Below, one piece after another: positions 11,551-21,394 of a stretch of 64,000 bases of DNA (within the stretch, counting starts at the first letter, position 1; the number at the start of each line of letters is the position of its first letter). The stretch is from Daphnia pulex (lineage: Eukaryota; Arthropoda; Branchiopoda; Diplostraca; Daphniidae). Position numbers and translations under genes: made by a program. The notes below the pieces were generated by a model. The model saw only the letters and a list, made by a program, of their open reading frames with translations, searched no databases and was not told the DNA's origin. The stretch spans positions 6,329,001 through 6,393,000 of the forward strand of contig NC_060022.1 in NCBI RefSeq assembly GCF_021134715.1, read 5' to 3'.

Positions 11551-13038
11551 ATGGGTTTTCCAGGTAATTTTTTTATTATTTTACTTTATTAGAGTCATCT
11601 ATTTTGTATGTTCATGTTATGTTGTATAAATAGTCAAGATTTATTTATTTTAAATTGCATGACATGCCATGCTTTTGAGTTTAAATGTAGACATGTTCAT
11701 CAGCCATTTTATGTGTCTGTTTTGTTAAAATTTATGTGTTAAGAATGCGCTAAATGTATGGAATCCAAATCAAGTTGACTACATGTATTTGTTTTCCAAA
11801 TTACAGCATTTAGCCCACGTGGAGGAGGTGGCATGAGAGGCAGAGGTGGAGGAGGTGGCTTTGGTGGAGACCGAGGAGGTGGCAGAGGTGGATTTGGTGG
11901 AGACCGTGGAGGTGGCAGAGGTGGATTTGGTGGAGATCGTGGAGGTGGAAGAGGTCGTGGTGGCTTTGGTGACCGTGGTGGTCGTGGTAGAGGAGGATTT
12001 GGTGGAGATCGAGGAGGTGGACGCGGACGTGGTGGTGGCGGTCGTGGCCGAGGTGGTGGAGGCCGTGGTGGCATGGGCGGAGGAAAGAAAGTTTTTGTCG
12101 AGCCCCATCGCCATGCTGGAGTGTTTATTGCCAGAGGTAAAGAAGATGCTCTAGTCACAAAGAACATGGCCATTGGTGATTCAGTGTATGGTGAAAAAAG
12201 AATAGCAGTAGAAGAAGAAGGTATTTCATTTAACAGCTTTCTTAATTAGCTTGCAGTCTTTAACAGTCTTGTTCTAGGAGCTGAGAAGATTGAGTACCGT
12301 GTCTGGAATCCTTTCCGCTCAAAGTTGGCTGCAGCTATCTTGGGTGGTGTTGATCAGATTCACATGCCTCCTGGAAGCAAAGTTTTGTATTTGGGTGCTG
12401 CTTCTGGGACAACCGTCTCTCACGTATCTGACGTTGTTGGACCGGTAAACTGATTTCATTAATTTTTGCACTTAAGAATTATATACAATAACCTTGTAAC
12501 TACAGGAAGGTCTTGTTTACGCCGTCGAATTTTCTCACCGTTCTGGTCGTGACTTGATTAACGTTGCCAAGAAACGAACCAACATTATTCCAATTATTGA
12601 AGATGCTCGTCACCCTCACAAATATCGTATGCTGGTAAGTCTGATGAAAACAACTCATCCGTCCACTTCAAATAATTTGATTTATTTGCTATTTAGATTG
12701 GTATGGTTGACACCATTTTCGCCGATGTTGCTCAGCCCGATCAAGCACGTATTGTAGCGCTTAACGCACAATATTTCTTGAAGAATGGCGGACATTTTGT
12801 TATTTCTATTAAGGTATACTTCCTTCTAAACTTTAAATTTACAATGGTACTTAATTGTTAACTTGCGTAGGCTAATTGCATCGACTCGACTGCCGCTCCC
12901 GAAGCCGTATTTGCCGGTGAAGTCAAGAAAATGCAAGCTGAAAAAATGAAACCGATTGAGCAATTGACTCTTGAACCTTACGAGCGTGATCATGCTGTGG
13001 TTGTTGGCATTTACAGACCGCCAGTAACTAAGAAATGA
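11551..13038 (+). CDS. FBL: Fibrillarin, rRNA 2'-O-methyltransferase
   Basis: Fibrillarin is the methyltransferase of box C/D snoRNPs in the nucleolus, methylating pre-rRNA and histone H2A glutamine. Exon 1 is only 13 bases (ATGGGTTTTCCAG). Joined to 11807 it reads [17 protein letters not shown] Gly/Arg-rich domain follows, then [20 protein letters not shown] and the Rossmann methyltransferase core. The SAM-binding stretch is [20 protein letters not shown], followed by [27 protein letters not shown] and GGHFVISIK. It ends YRPPVTKK. About 333 residues come from six exons. All conserved blocks are present. Confidence 0.98.
11815..12090 (+). repeat. Glycine/arginine-rich repeat encoding the fibrillarin GAR domain
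   Basis: Imperfect tandem units encoding [11 protein letters not shown] and GRGRGG make up the domain. These RG repeats are typical targets of arginine methylation in fibrillarin. The GC-rich low-complexity sequence also leaves long open frames in every other reading frame, including a proline-rich antisense one, which are artefacts. Confidence 0.9.
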
Positions 13039-13816
13039 ATTTGTTTACACAGTAAATTTGACAGAAAAGAATGACTGCAATCTTGTGTTTGTATTTTACT
13101 GTGAGCATCATCCGCAATTAATACAGTTGGAACCGTTTTACTTTTACCGCTAAAATTTCTGTAAATTACCACTGGAAAAATTAGTTAGTGATCCTTTTGT
13201 TCTCAAGATAAAGTAAGGTCTGGAGTGACCTAGTAATATTTACAAGCATAAAATAACATAGTTAATATAGTTTTTTCCTTGTGATAGGTAATCTAACACA
13301 AGTAAGAAATTTGATTTAGTCTTATTAGGGTGATCCAGCCGTGATGAGGCGTGCGATGTGTCATCTGAAATTGAACAACAAATCTTGCGTATGATACGTA
13401 TGCACCGACACAATTTAGGAATGTGCTGAAGAAGTGCATTGCAATAGTAAATGTTATTGTTAATCCTAAGAAATACGTAGATAATTTAATGGTATGAGCA
13501 TGAGCGACCATGAGTGTAGTGCGTAGTTGCGTAGTTTTGCATTTTCCAATTTGTAAAAATCGAACTCGATATGAAATTAAATCGATAATTCGTTGATAAA
13601 TTTTTTGATACGTCTATAAAACGTCCAACACTGTATTGTTTTATTCTGATATAATCTAGTGCGGACGACGGTGCAACGTAAACAGCAACCTGCGGCCTTG
13701 TCCAAATAAGCAGTTGAGCTAACGGTAAGTGTTTTTCTTACTCAGGAATTCAGGATTGTATAAATTCTCTGACAAAAAATGAAATTGTGCGTTAATTTTT
13801 TTATTTAGAAAAAGAA
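13039..13816. other. Fibrillarin 3' spacer and glyoxalase I 5' leader
   Basis: Contains the fibrillarin 3' UTR and the upstream region of glyoxalase I. A GC-richer stretch at about 13660-13722 ends in a good donor (GTAAGT), and an acceptor (TTTAG) lies just before the ATG exon. A non-coding first exon is therefore likely. The short antisense frame at 13293-13511 is not convincing. Confidence 0.5.
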
Positions 13817-16418
13817 ATGGCAGAGTGTAAACCATTAAGTCCTGAAGAGGTGAAGGCAGCTTGCAAACATGCTGACCCTCAGACAAAAGTAATATTTTCA
13901 TACTTTGATTCTTAAAAATGTTATGGGAAAATGTTTTTTTTTTCAGGATTTTCTCTTTCAGCAAACCATGTATCGTATTAAAGATCCTAAGGCCAGTCTT
14001 GATTTTTATACTAGAGTATTAGGAATGTGTTTACTTAAGCAATTCAACTTTGATGAAATGAAATTCTATGGGGTGCGGATTGAACACTTTTTCAAAAAAA
14101 AATGTTCAAAAATCGATTACCATATTTGATCTGAAAACAAATTGATAATCGATTCGAATATTGAAACCAAGTTGAAAATAAATTCAAAAATTGAAAATGT
14201 TTTGAAATTGATTTCATAAATTGATAATGATTTTGAAAAATGAAAATGATTTCGAAAAACTAAAATGAATTTGAAAAACTAAAATGATTTCGAAAAATGA
14301 AAACGAATTTGAAAAATGAAAATGAACTTGAAAAATGAAAATGAACTTGAATATCCATACAATTTCGGGAGTGCGATATGACACCACCCTACTCTATCCC
14401 CAGCTCTCTCCATAGCCATCTCCTATAGCCACCCCGAGACAACCGACTAGCCATTGATGGCTATGTCGCTGATTCCAGCCAGCTAGGCCGTCAGCGATAC
14501 TCTCAGCCCTTGCCGGGCGGTGCTGGCCACCGCTGCCGCCACAACGGCAGCCGCTAAAGTCTCTCTCGACCGCAGGCCGAGTATTCTACACAAAAATAGA
14601 TTACACGATCCAACGTGAAAAGTTTCATGTTCCTGCAGTAAATGACACACAGCCTACCCAGCAACGATGAAGACGGAACGGCCGAATGGGTGGCTTTCAC
14701 CTGAGAAAAGTTCCAGTCACGCCTCGGTATGACGTCCTCGAGAAGTTCTCGTCATTCCACTAACTGCCAACTGCCCGGAAAGAAGTGTTCTGGTACGTTT
14801 CGCTGGATAGGCCTATGCGTCCTGTACTGCTGCGATACTCTGCCGTTCAATCCGACGAGAAGAAGAAGGCGGACACGCCTTCTTGCTGACGTGGATCCTC
14901 ATGTTGGTGCTGGCCCTGCTGGAAATTATCCGCTATCTAAGCGGATTGGGGAGCTGGACTTCTCTATTGTCTCTACGTCTTTGCCATGTGGTCCACTTGC
15001 GCCGGAAGTGTTACCTACCCGATACTCTACGGCATTTATATAAAATTGGGCCATTCCAAGGAAGAGTTCGTTGGAAGGATGGCTCTGTCTCAGCTGCAGC
15101 GACGGATTGAACACCAAAAATTGGCGCAACGTCTATCTTTTCTACCATCATGGAGGCAGCGGACATGGCGGTGGAGGCCAAAGAAGAGGATCCAAATGGT
15201 CATGTTGCTCATGTCCGTTTCAACAGAAAAGCTTTTTTTTTCATGGCCGGCCTCAAATAAAAGTAGTCGTATAGGAACATGAAATTTTTCACACGTTGGA
15301 TCGTGTAATCTATTTTTGTGTAGGGTAATACTCGGCCTGCGGTCGAGAGAGACTTTAGCGGCTGCCGTTGTGGCGGCAGCGGTGGCCAGCACCGCCCGGC
15401 AAGGGCTGACAGTATCGCTGACGGCCTAGCTGGCTGGAATCAGCGACATAGCCATCAATGGCTAGTCGGTTGTCTCGGGGTGGCTATAGCATCCGGAGAG
15501 AGCTGGGGATAGAGTAGGGTGGTGTCATATCGCACTCCCGAAATTGTATGGATATTCAAGTTCATTTTCATTTTTCAAGTTCATTTTCATTTTTCAAATT
15601 CGTTTTCATTTTTCGAAATCATTTTAGTTTTTCAAATTCATTTTAGTTTTTCGAAATCATTTTCATTTTTCAAAATCATTTTCAATTTATGAAATCGTTT
15701 TCAAAAGATTTTCAATTTTTGAATATATTTTCAACTTGATTTCAATATTCAAATCGATTATCAATTTGTTTTCACATCAAATATGGTAATCGATTATTGA
15801 ACATTTTTTTTTGAAAAAGTGTTCATTCCGCACCCCATAAAATTCTCCCTGTACTTCATGGGATATGAAAGTCCAGATGACATACCTGCTGATGAAAAAG
15901 ATAGGGCCAAGTGGGCCTTATCTAGAAAAGCAACCTTAGAGCTTACACAGTAAATGTTACACAGTTTTCTCACAAATAATTTTAAAGTTGCTTACATTTA
16001 TTTTTCATTTCACAGTAACTGGGGAAGTGAATCTGACCCAGAATTGAAGTATCACACTGGAAACTCTGAACCAAGGGGATATGGTATTCTTAAACCATTA
16101 TTTTCCCATTGTTAAATTACATGTAATTTTCATATAATAATGTGAATGTGTAATGTTGTATTACATAGGGCACATTGGAATTATGGTACCAGATGTTGAT
16201 GCTGCATGTGAAAGGTTTGCCAACCTTGGAGTTGAATTTGTGAAAAAACCTAATGATGGTAATTTTATTTACTAATTTTATGATGCGACGTCGAGTCCTC
16301 GTCAATACTTCATTTGACATTTTTGTTCTCCTTTGTAGGTAAAATGAAGGGAATAGCTTTCATCAAAGACCCTGATGGTTACTGGATTGAAATATTTAAT
16401 AACAATCTAAATATCTGA
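13817..16418 (+). CDS. GLO1: Glyoxalase I (lactoylglutathione lyase), main exon split by a transposon
   Basis: This zinc/nickel enzyme converts the methylglyoxal-glutathione hemithioacetal to S-lactoylglutathione. The start is [12 protein letters not shown]. Exon 2 reads [20 protein letters not shown] up to DEMKF at about 14066, where 1,772 bases of foreign DNA intervene. The exon then resumes as [13 protein letters not shown]...LELTH. Later exons give [19 protein letters not shown] and [11 protein letters not shown]. The family's metal ligands are all visible: Gln in LFQQTM, Glu in LELTH, His in GYGHIG and Glu in YWIEI. Read through the insertion, the frame meets a stop within about 25 codons. 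As assembled this copy cannot encode the full enzyme unless the element is removed from the RNA. Without the element the exon would be perfectly in frame. Confidence 0.93.
14061..14067 (+). repeat. Left target-site duplication of the foldback element
   Basis: AAATTCT at the left junction is repeated at 15840-15846. Removing one copy and the element restores the exon codons ATG AAA TTC TCC CTG. Confidence 0.9.
14068..15839. mobile_element. Foldback (long-TIR) DNA transposon inserted in the glyoxalase I exon
   Basis: Two inverted arms of about 570 bases (roughly 14068-14637 and 15272-15839) flank a 630-base centre. The tips read ATGGGGTGCGG and CCGCACCCCAT. Each arm has an AT-rich outer half of short repeats built on AAAATGAATTTGAAAAAC. 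The inner half is GC-rich and single-copy (for example GCCATTGATGGCTA). The arms match closely with a few substitutions and small gaps, so the insertion looks young. The flanking duplication is 7 bases (8 if one mismatch is allowed). No transposase is visible, so it is non-autonomous. Long arms with a 7-base duplication recall Galileo-type P-superfamily elements, but that placement is inference. Confidence 0.93.
14640..15271 (+). other. Central non-repeated cargo of the foldback element, possibly a captured membrane-protein gene fragment
   Basis: In two frames joined by one shift near 14965, the centre encodes a hydrophobic helix ([18 protein letters not shown]) and then [15 protein letters not shown] with [21 protein letters not shown] second membrane-like helix ends in a Pro-x-x-Tyr pattern followed by a charged tail. 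This is reminiscent of the end of a seven-helix receptor, but I cannot name the family. Frameshifts and stops show it is not an intact gene. Confidence 0.3.
15840..15846 (+). repeat. Right target-site duplication of the foldback element
   Basis: AAATTCT, matching 14061-14067. The glyoxalase I reading frame resumes here. Confidence 0.9.
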
Positions 16419-17386
16419 GTGTCTGAGTCACTATTTACAGCTTTTTTCAAGTGGATTAAAGAAAAACAATAATAAAATATATGCTGTGATTTGACTATAT
16501 TACGTGTTGTTAAGAAAAACAAAAGCTTTGAAAATTCAATAAAGAGATAGACTACGACATGACCAATAAGATCTTTTTTTTTTTTAACGGTTAAATGCCA
16601 TCAAACTCCATCTTTTTTCTTTTACAGTGCAGTTCTGGCATTAGAAACCAAGTATTATTCATGTGAAAAGATAATTTGCGGAAAACGGTAACATAGGAAG
16701 AATTCAAAGTTCTCGGAAAAGTAGTTGCTGTAGGTCATAGTCTATTGCGATTTGCGATTCATTCCAAATATTTTACTATCCTACGTATGTAAACATACTA
16801 TCAGTAACAGACGATAGCATTATAGGGTGGATTGTCTATAAAAATTTAATTGCATTGCAGTTTAGTTTTCGGTTTTTAAAGAAAAATAAAACGCGGTAAA
16901 AAAATATCGGTTGGTGTTGGTCCAATTCTCTTATTGTTTTAGGTTTGAGGTTTCTACTTCCTTCCTTCTGATAAGAGAAAACAGGGATCGATATTCTTTT
17001 GGTATTATAGTAAATTATACGAATGACTTCATACACTGACAAACAGGACGACTGATTTCACCAATCACCATAAAACGGAAACCAAATTAAAAAATAAATA
17101 AAACGATTCCACTTCATAAATTCCGCAATTTATGATTCTTCGAAATTTGCCATATTCCATTTCCCATATTTTATCAAACATCAGACGAATATACGTAATA
17201 ATTTGAGTGCGTCTGTTTAACACTACCGTCGGATTACGACAACGAATTGTCCGATCGGGAAATCCTTAATCAAATCATGTGCCAGCTATACAAAGAAATG
17301 ACGTCCACTCATTGAAGTTTTTAATGAATTTTTGAAATATTTTTTTAAAGATATTGTGTGGAACATTGTCAACACCCACTTTTAAC
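16419..17386. other. Spacer between glyoxalase I and the SARA-like gene
   Basis: Contains the glyoxalase I 3' UTR with AATAAA at 16471-16476, then AT-rich DNA and the upstream region of the next gene. No supported coding region. Confidence 0.55.
16471..16476 (+). promoter_or_regulatory. Probable poly(A) signal of glyoxalase I
   Basis: AATAAA lies 53 bases after the TGA stop of the glyoxalase I gene, at a normal distance for a short 3' UTR. Confidence 0.55.
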
Positions 17387-20300
17387 ATGGAGAAGTTTGC
17401 TGTGGATTTAGACAAGGTCTTGGATGACTTTGAATTACAAGAAGGTAACATTATTTATGCTACTTTTCTGGTAATAATAAAAATAATTTTTTTTTTTTTA
17501 TATTTAATATTTTAGACCAGGCAGAACAGTTTGTTAAGAATGCTGAAAAGTGTGACGTTTTGGAAGAAACTGATAAATTTCAGAAGCAGAACTCTCCTGG
17601 ATTAGTGGATTTTACAATATCAGAACCGCTTGATGATTCAATCAATGGTCAACAGGAATTTCCGCAGTGTTCAAACCTTGTGGTTTGTGAAGTCTTAGAA
17701 TCAAAATCTACTTCACCAGACACCTCACAACCAGAACAGGCAGAAATTGTTGAGTGTCAAACAGAAAATGAATTTATTGATGCAGAATTGAGTGTGGTTA
17801 ACCCTAATGAACATTCCAGTCTACAGAATGAGTTGCTTCTTGATTTGAGTGAAGCTCTTGATAGTGTTCTTACTAAAGAAGAATCTGTACATCTCACAGT
17901 TGAAAGTTCTACCTTGCTTGATCAATCATTCACAGAAGATGTGGTCACTCAGCCATTGTTGACTAACATTATCATACAAAATGGAGCTTTTAATCCTCTT
18001 CATCCAGACACTTTAACAGATGATGAACTTGAAAGCTATCTTGCTGAATTGGAAAAAGAAGATGAAGGAGAACTATCTCAGCCTACTATTGATCTTCACA
18101 CTGATGATCAAGAGGCAAATAATCATAAACCAAATTATTCACCCAGTACTTCTGAAGCTGATAAAGAAAATGCTGTTTCCAACATTGACATTGCAAATGA
18201 AGAAATAACTTCTATTCTGCCCTTAACAGAAGAAGGAGAAAGTTTACCATTATCTGACAGTGAAATTACATCAACAGAGGATTCAAATGGTTCATCATTT
18301 AGTGATTCTGATTCTACTGAAGTAAACCCTCAATTTCAAGAAGATTCATTGAGTGCTGAAGAAGAAATGCCCCAATTAATAGATGATCCATGTTTGGTGA
18401 GCAGCGAAATTATCATTGAAACCATGCCATCTCAGATTATGGTGGATACCACAATTGATGTCATTGAACCTAATCTTCCTTGTGCAGAGAGTAATCAAGA
18501 AGTTCCTTCGTCTTGTGAAGTGATTGATGAAATTTCTGAAACTGAAGAAGGTTTGCCTGCGTCTGTGGATGTTCAAGAAGAAAGTAACGTTACGTCTGTC
18601 ATTTCGGGATTTTCACAAGGGGAAGATTCCCTTCTAGAGCCTTATAGTAGCTTAACTGAAGATGAACGATTACTTGGAGTTCTCAAGCCTGTTTGGATTC
18701 CCGATGAAGAAGCTCCTCAATGCATGAATTGTAGTCAGCGATTTACAGTCATTAGACGACGACATCATTGTCGTGCATGTGGACGAGTTCTCTGCAACAA
18801 TTGCTGTTCTTCACGTGCCCGTCTTGAGTATATGGAGAGCACTGAAACTCGGGTGTGTTTGCCATGTCTGCAAGTCCTAAGAAAAGTTGAAGCATATAAA
18901 AAGTGGGGCGGTGTAACGGAGACCCAGACTTCAACTAACACAGTGGATAGTGGCAGTCAAAGCAGTTTTGATTCCACACCCGCCTCTAGTCCCTCCCCAC
19001 ATTTTCCTAATCCAGTTGCCAGAGTTAATGTCAACAATCCAGCTGAGTACTGTTCAACCGTACCACCCGCTATCCAAATAGCAGCTGCTGCTGCGCTCCC
19101 AACTCCAACTGTCATGGTTCCGGTTGGAGTCTTAAAGAAGGAAGGCACTCCAACTCATCCACGAACGAAGAGTGAACCCAAACAGGTTCGCAGTCTCTGT
19201 TATTTTTTATTACACGAAAATATTTAATATACATAATATTTTCCCTTTCAGGTAATTTTTAGCGATGGTATTCGTCCTGGTGGAGATCTAGCCGAGTTGG
19301 ATGCATGGCGCGCCCCAGCGGGTGAGGCTCAGTCTGGTAGCCATCGGTCGGTGCCGAGACGTGCTCCAAAGAAGGTATCTGTGATTCCACCGACGTTGGT
19401 GCCGCAGAGCAATACTTCTCACCCGAGTAAAAATCAGCAGCTGATAACACTTGTTCCAACACTACCTCCAATTCTTAATGGACCCGATTCCATCGAGCAA
19501 TTACACCAGACGCTAGTTGATCCCATTTCTCCTCCAGTGGTCTTTGCTATGCAGTCTAGTCAACCCGGAGCCGATCGGCATCAGTTGCTGGTGCGAGTTA
19601 AGTTGCTCCAGCTTGATTGTTGCGTGAGAAGGAAATGTTGGTCATTTGCTACTAGTGGAATGCGTTGGGTGGCTCAAGATGAGATAGTAATTCTATTGGA
19701 ACAAGACTCAGTCGCCACAACTGATGAAAGCGTAGGAGAAGAACTACTACCCCCCGCCGATATATTTTACCACTTGTTTTCGATTTACGAAGAAGCTATG
19801 AACAAGCATCACGTCATTATTAACCTTGGACATACAGTTACTCCTGGGACATTTCTTGGTATTAACTTTTATTATTTTACCTTTCTGTTTTCATTCCAAT
19901 ATTTTGTAACATACATGTAATTTACCAGGTTCAACGGAACACGGTGGATTCTTGTTCTTCCGTACAAGTTTTCAGTGTGTACAGCAGTTACTTTTACCAA
20001 CTCCTCCTTATCTTGTGGCAGTATTACTACAACGTTGGGAGATTCCTTGGGCTAAAGTGTTTCCATTACGACTTTTGTTGCGGCTGGGTGCGGAGTTCCG
20101 CTATTATCCTTGTCCGCTATTCAGCGTCCGCAAACGCAAATCAGTTTTCGGCGAAGTTGGGCATACTATCGTCAATCTTTTGGCTGTAATTACTTCGTGC
20201 AATTTCCAAATATTTCTATTACTAACTGTTTGTTTTCTCTTCCCTCCATTCCAGGACATGAGGAACTTTAGCTACAGCTTACCGGCGGTGGCCGGCCTTG

Positions 20301-21394
20301 TTGTACACATGGAAGAAAAAGAAACTAACATTCTTTTACCGAAATCTCGTTATCAGCAAGTGTGTAAAGCACTAGCCCAGTCTAACGATCATGTCATTTC
20401 ACTTGCAGCATCGTTCAGTCCTCAAGCAGATGCTCATCTCGTTTGTCTTCAATTGGATGATGGATCTTATCAAACTCAAGCGATTAACATCCACACACGG
20501 CCACGAAAAGGTTAGTTATTCGGTATTTTATAATATAATTAAAAGAATTACTGATTTTTTTCTTCCCTTGCGTAGTTACTGGAGCAAGTTTCTTAGTATT
20601 AAATGGTGCTTTGAAAAGCTCCAGTGGTATAAGTGGTCGCTCTTCGATTGTTGAAGATGGAGTTATGGTACAACTCCTTCCAGATATGCTCAGTAATCTA
20701 AAACAAGCACTAATTCGAATGGAGAATTACACTATCCAATGCGGGAAAATAATCGATGATCAACCGGAAGAAACGGTTACACTTAAATGGGTAGATCAAG
20801 AACCATCTCCTGTTAATCTAGGGTAATTTATCAATGCATATTGTTTGAAAATTTTGTAAATTAACAATTGCTTGTTTGATAAAGAGTTCAATCTCCTATC
20901 GATGGTCGAAGCTTCACTGGGATATCATCGATTCGAGTGATGCAGCCGCGTGACTTTAAAGGCGAGGGTCATAGACTTTTGCGTTGGACAGAACTTTTTG
21001 TTATTCAAATAGAGGACAGTGCACGCTCTTCCTCTAATAGAATTGAGGATAATGGAGACATCACACGTTTCGCTGAAACTTTGGCCAAAGCTGCATCAGT
21101 GGCTCTGGCCGCCAAACTCGCAAGCCTCGAGCCTCACACTTTGATTGGGCTACGTGTTTCTTTGGACGGAGATTCGGTAAATTAGATTATACCTTTTTCT
21201 CTTAAAATATCAAATCATCCACCATGTTCGGCTTTGTCTAGGTGGAATATCAAGCAGGAGCCGGACAAACCTCCCTGCCGAATGCATGTGTCGAGGAACT
21301 GGATTCATCGCTAATCCCAATCTTACATCGAGAATCTTCAGGTCAAGGAGTTCCCTGTATAGTGGAACTTTGGTTTCAAGTCGTTCATCCGTAA
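17387..21394 (+). CDS. Sara: SARA/endofin-like FYVE-domain endosomal protein (ZFYVE9/16 type)
   Basis: This is an early-endosome adaptor that binds PI3P through its FYVE finger and, in the SARA branch, presents Smads to TGF-beta receptors. Exon 1 encodes MEKFAVDLDKVLDDFELQE. A very long exon (17517-19185) holds an acidic Ser/Glu-rich region, then the FYVE domain from about PVWIPDEEAPQCMNCSQRF, with the signature RRRHHCRACGRVLC and CCSSRARLEYM. Next comes KQ-VIFSDGIRPGGDLAEL, resembling the segment after FYVE in SARA, including a K-x-V-x-F pattern that fits a PP1 docking site. The remaining exons encode the large conserved C-terminal domain, ending VPCIVELWFQVVHP. About 1,180 residues in eight exons. 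SARA versus endofin is not separable by eye. Confidence 0.92.

Noticed and set aside
11739-12173. Long proline-rich antisense frame and a Thr/Ser-rich frame opposite fibrillarin exon 2
   Set aside because: These are mirror readings of the Gly/Arg repeat. Low-complexity GC-rich sequence keeps all frames open, and the sense frame is certain.
13293-13511. 72-codon minus-strand frame with a hydrophobic middle
   Set aside because: No family resemblance, no splice partners, and it lies in the 3' flank of fibrillarin.
14729-15392. Several overlapping frames of 67-104 codons inside the foldback centre
   Set aside because: They overlap on both strands and none resembles a transposase. Only the two-frame membrane-like reading was kept, with low confidence.
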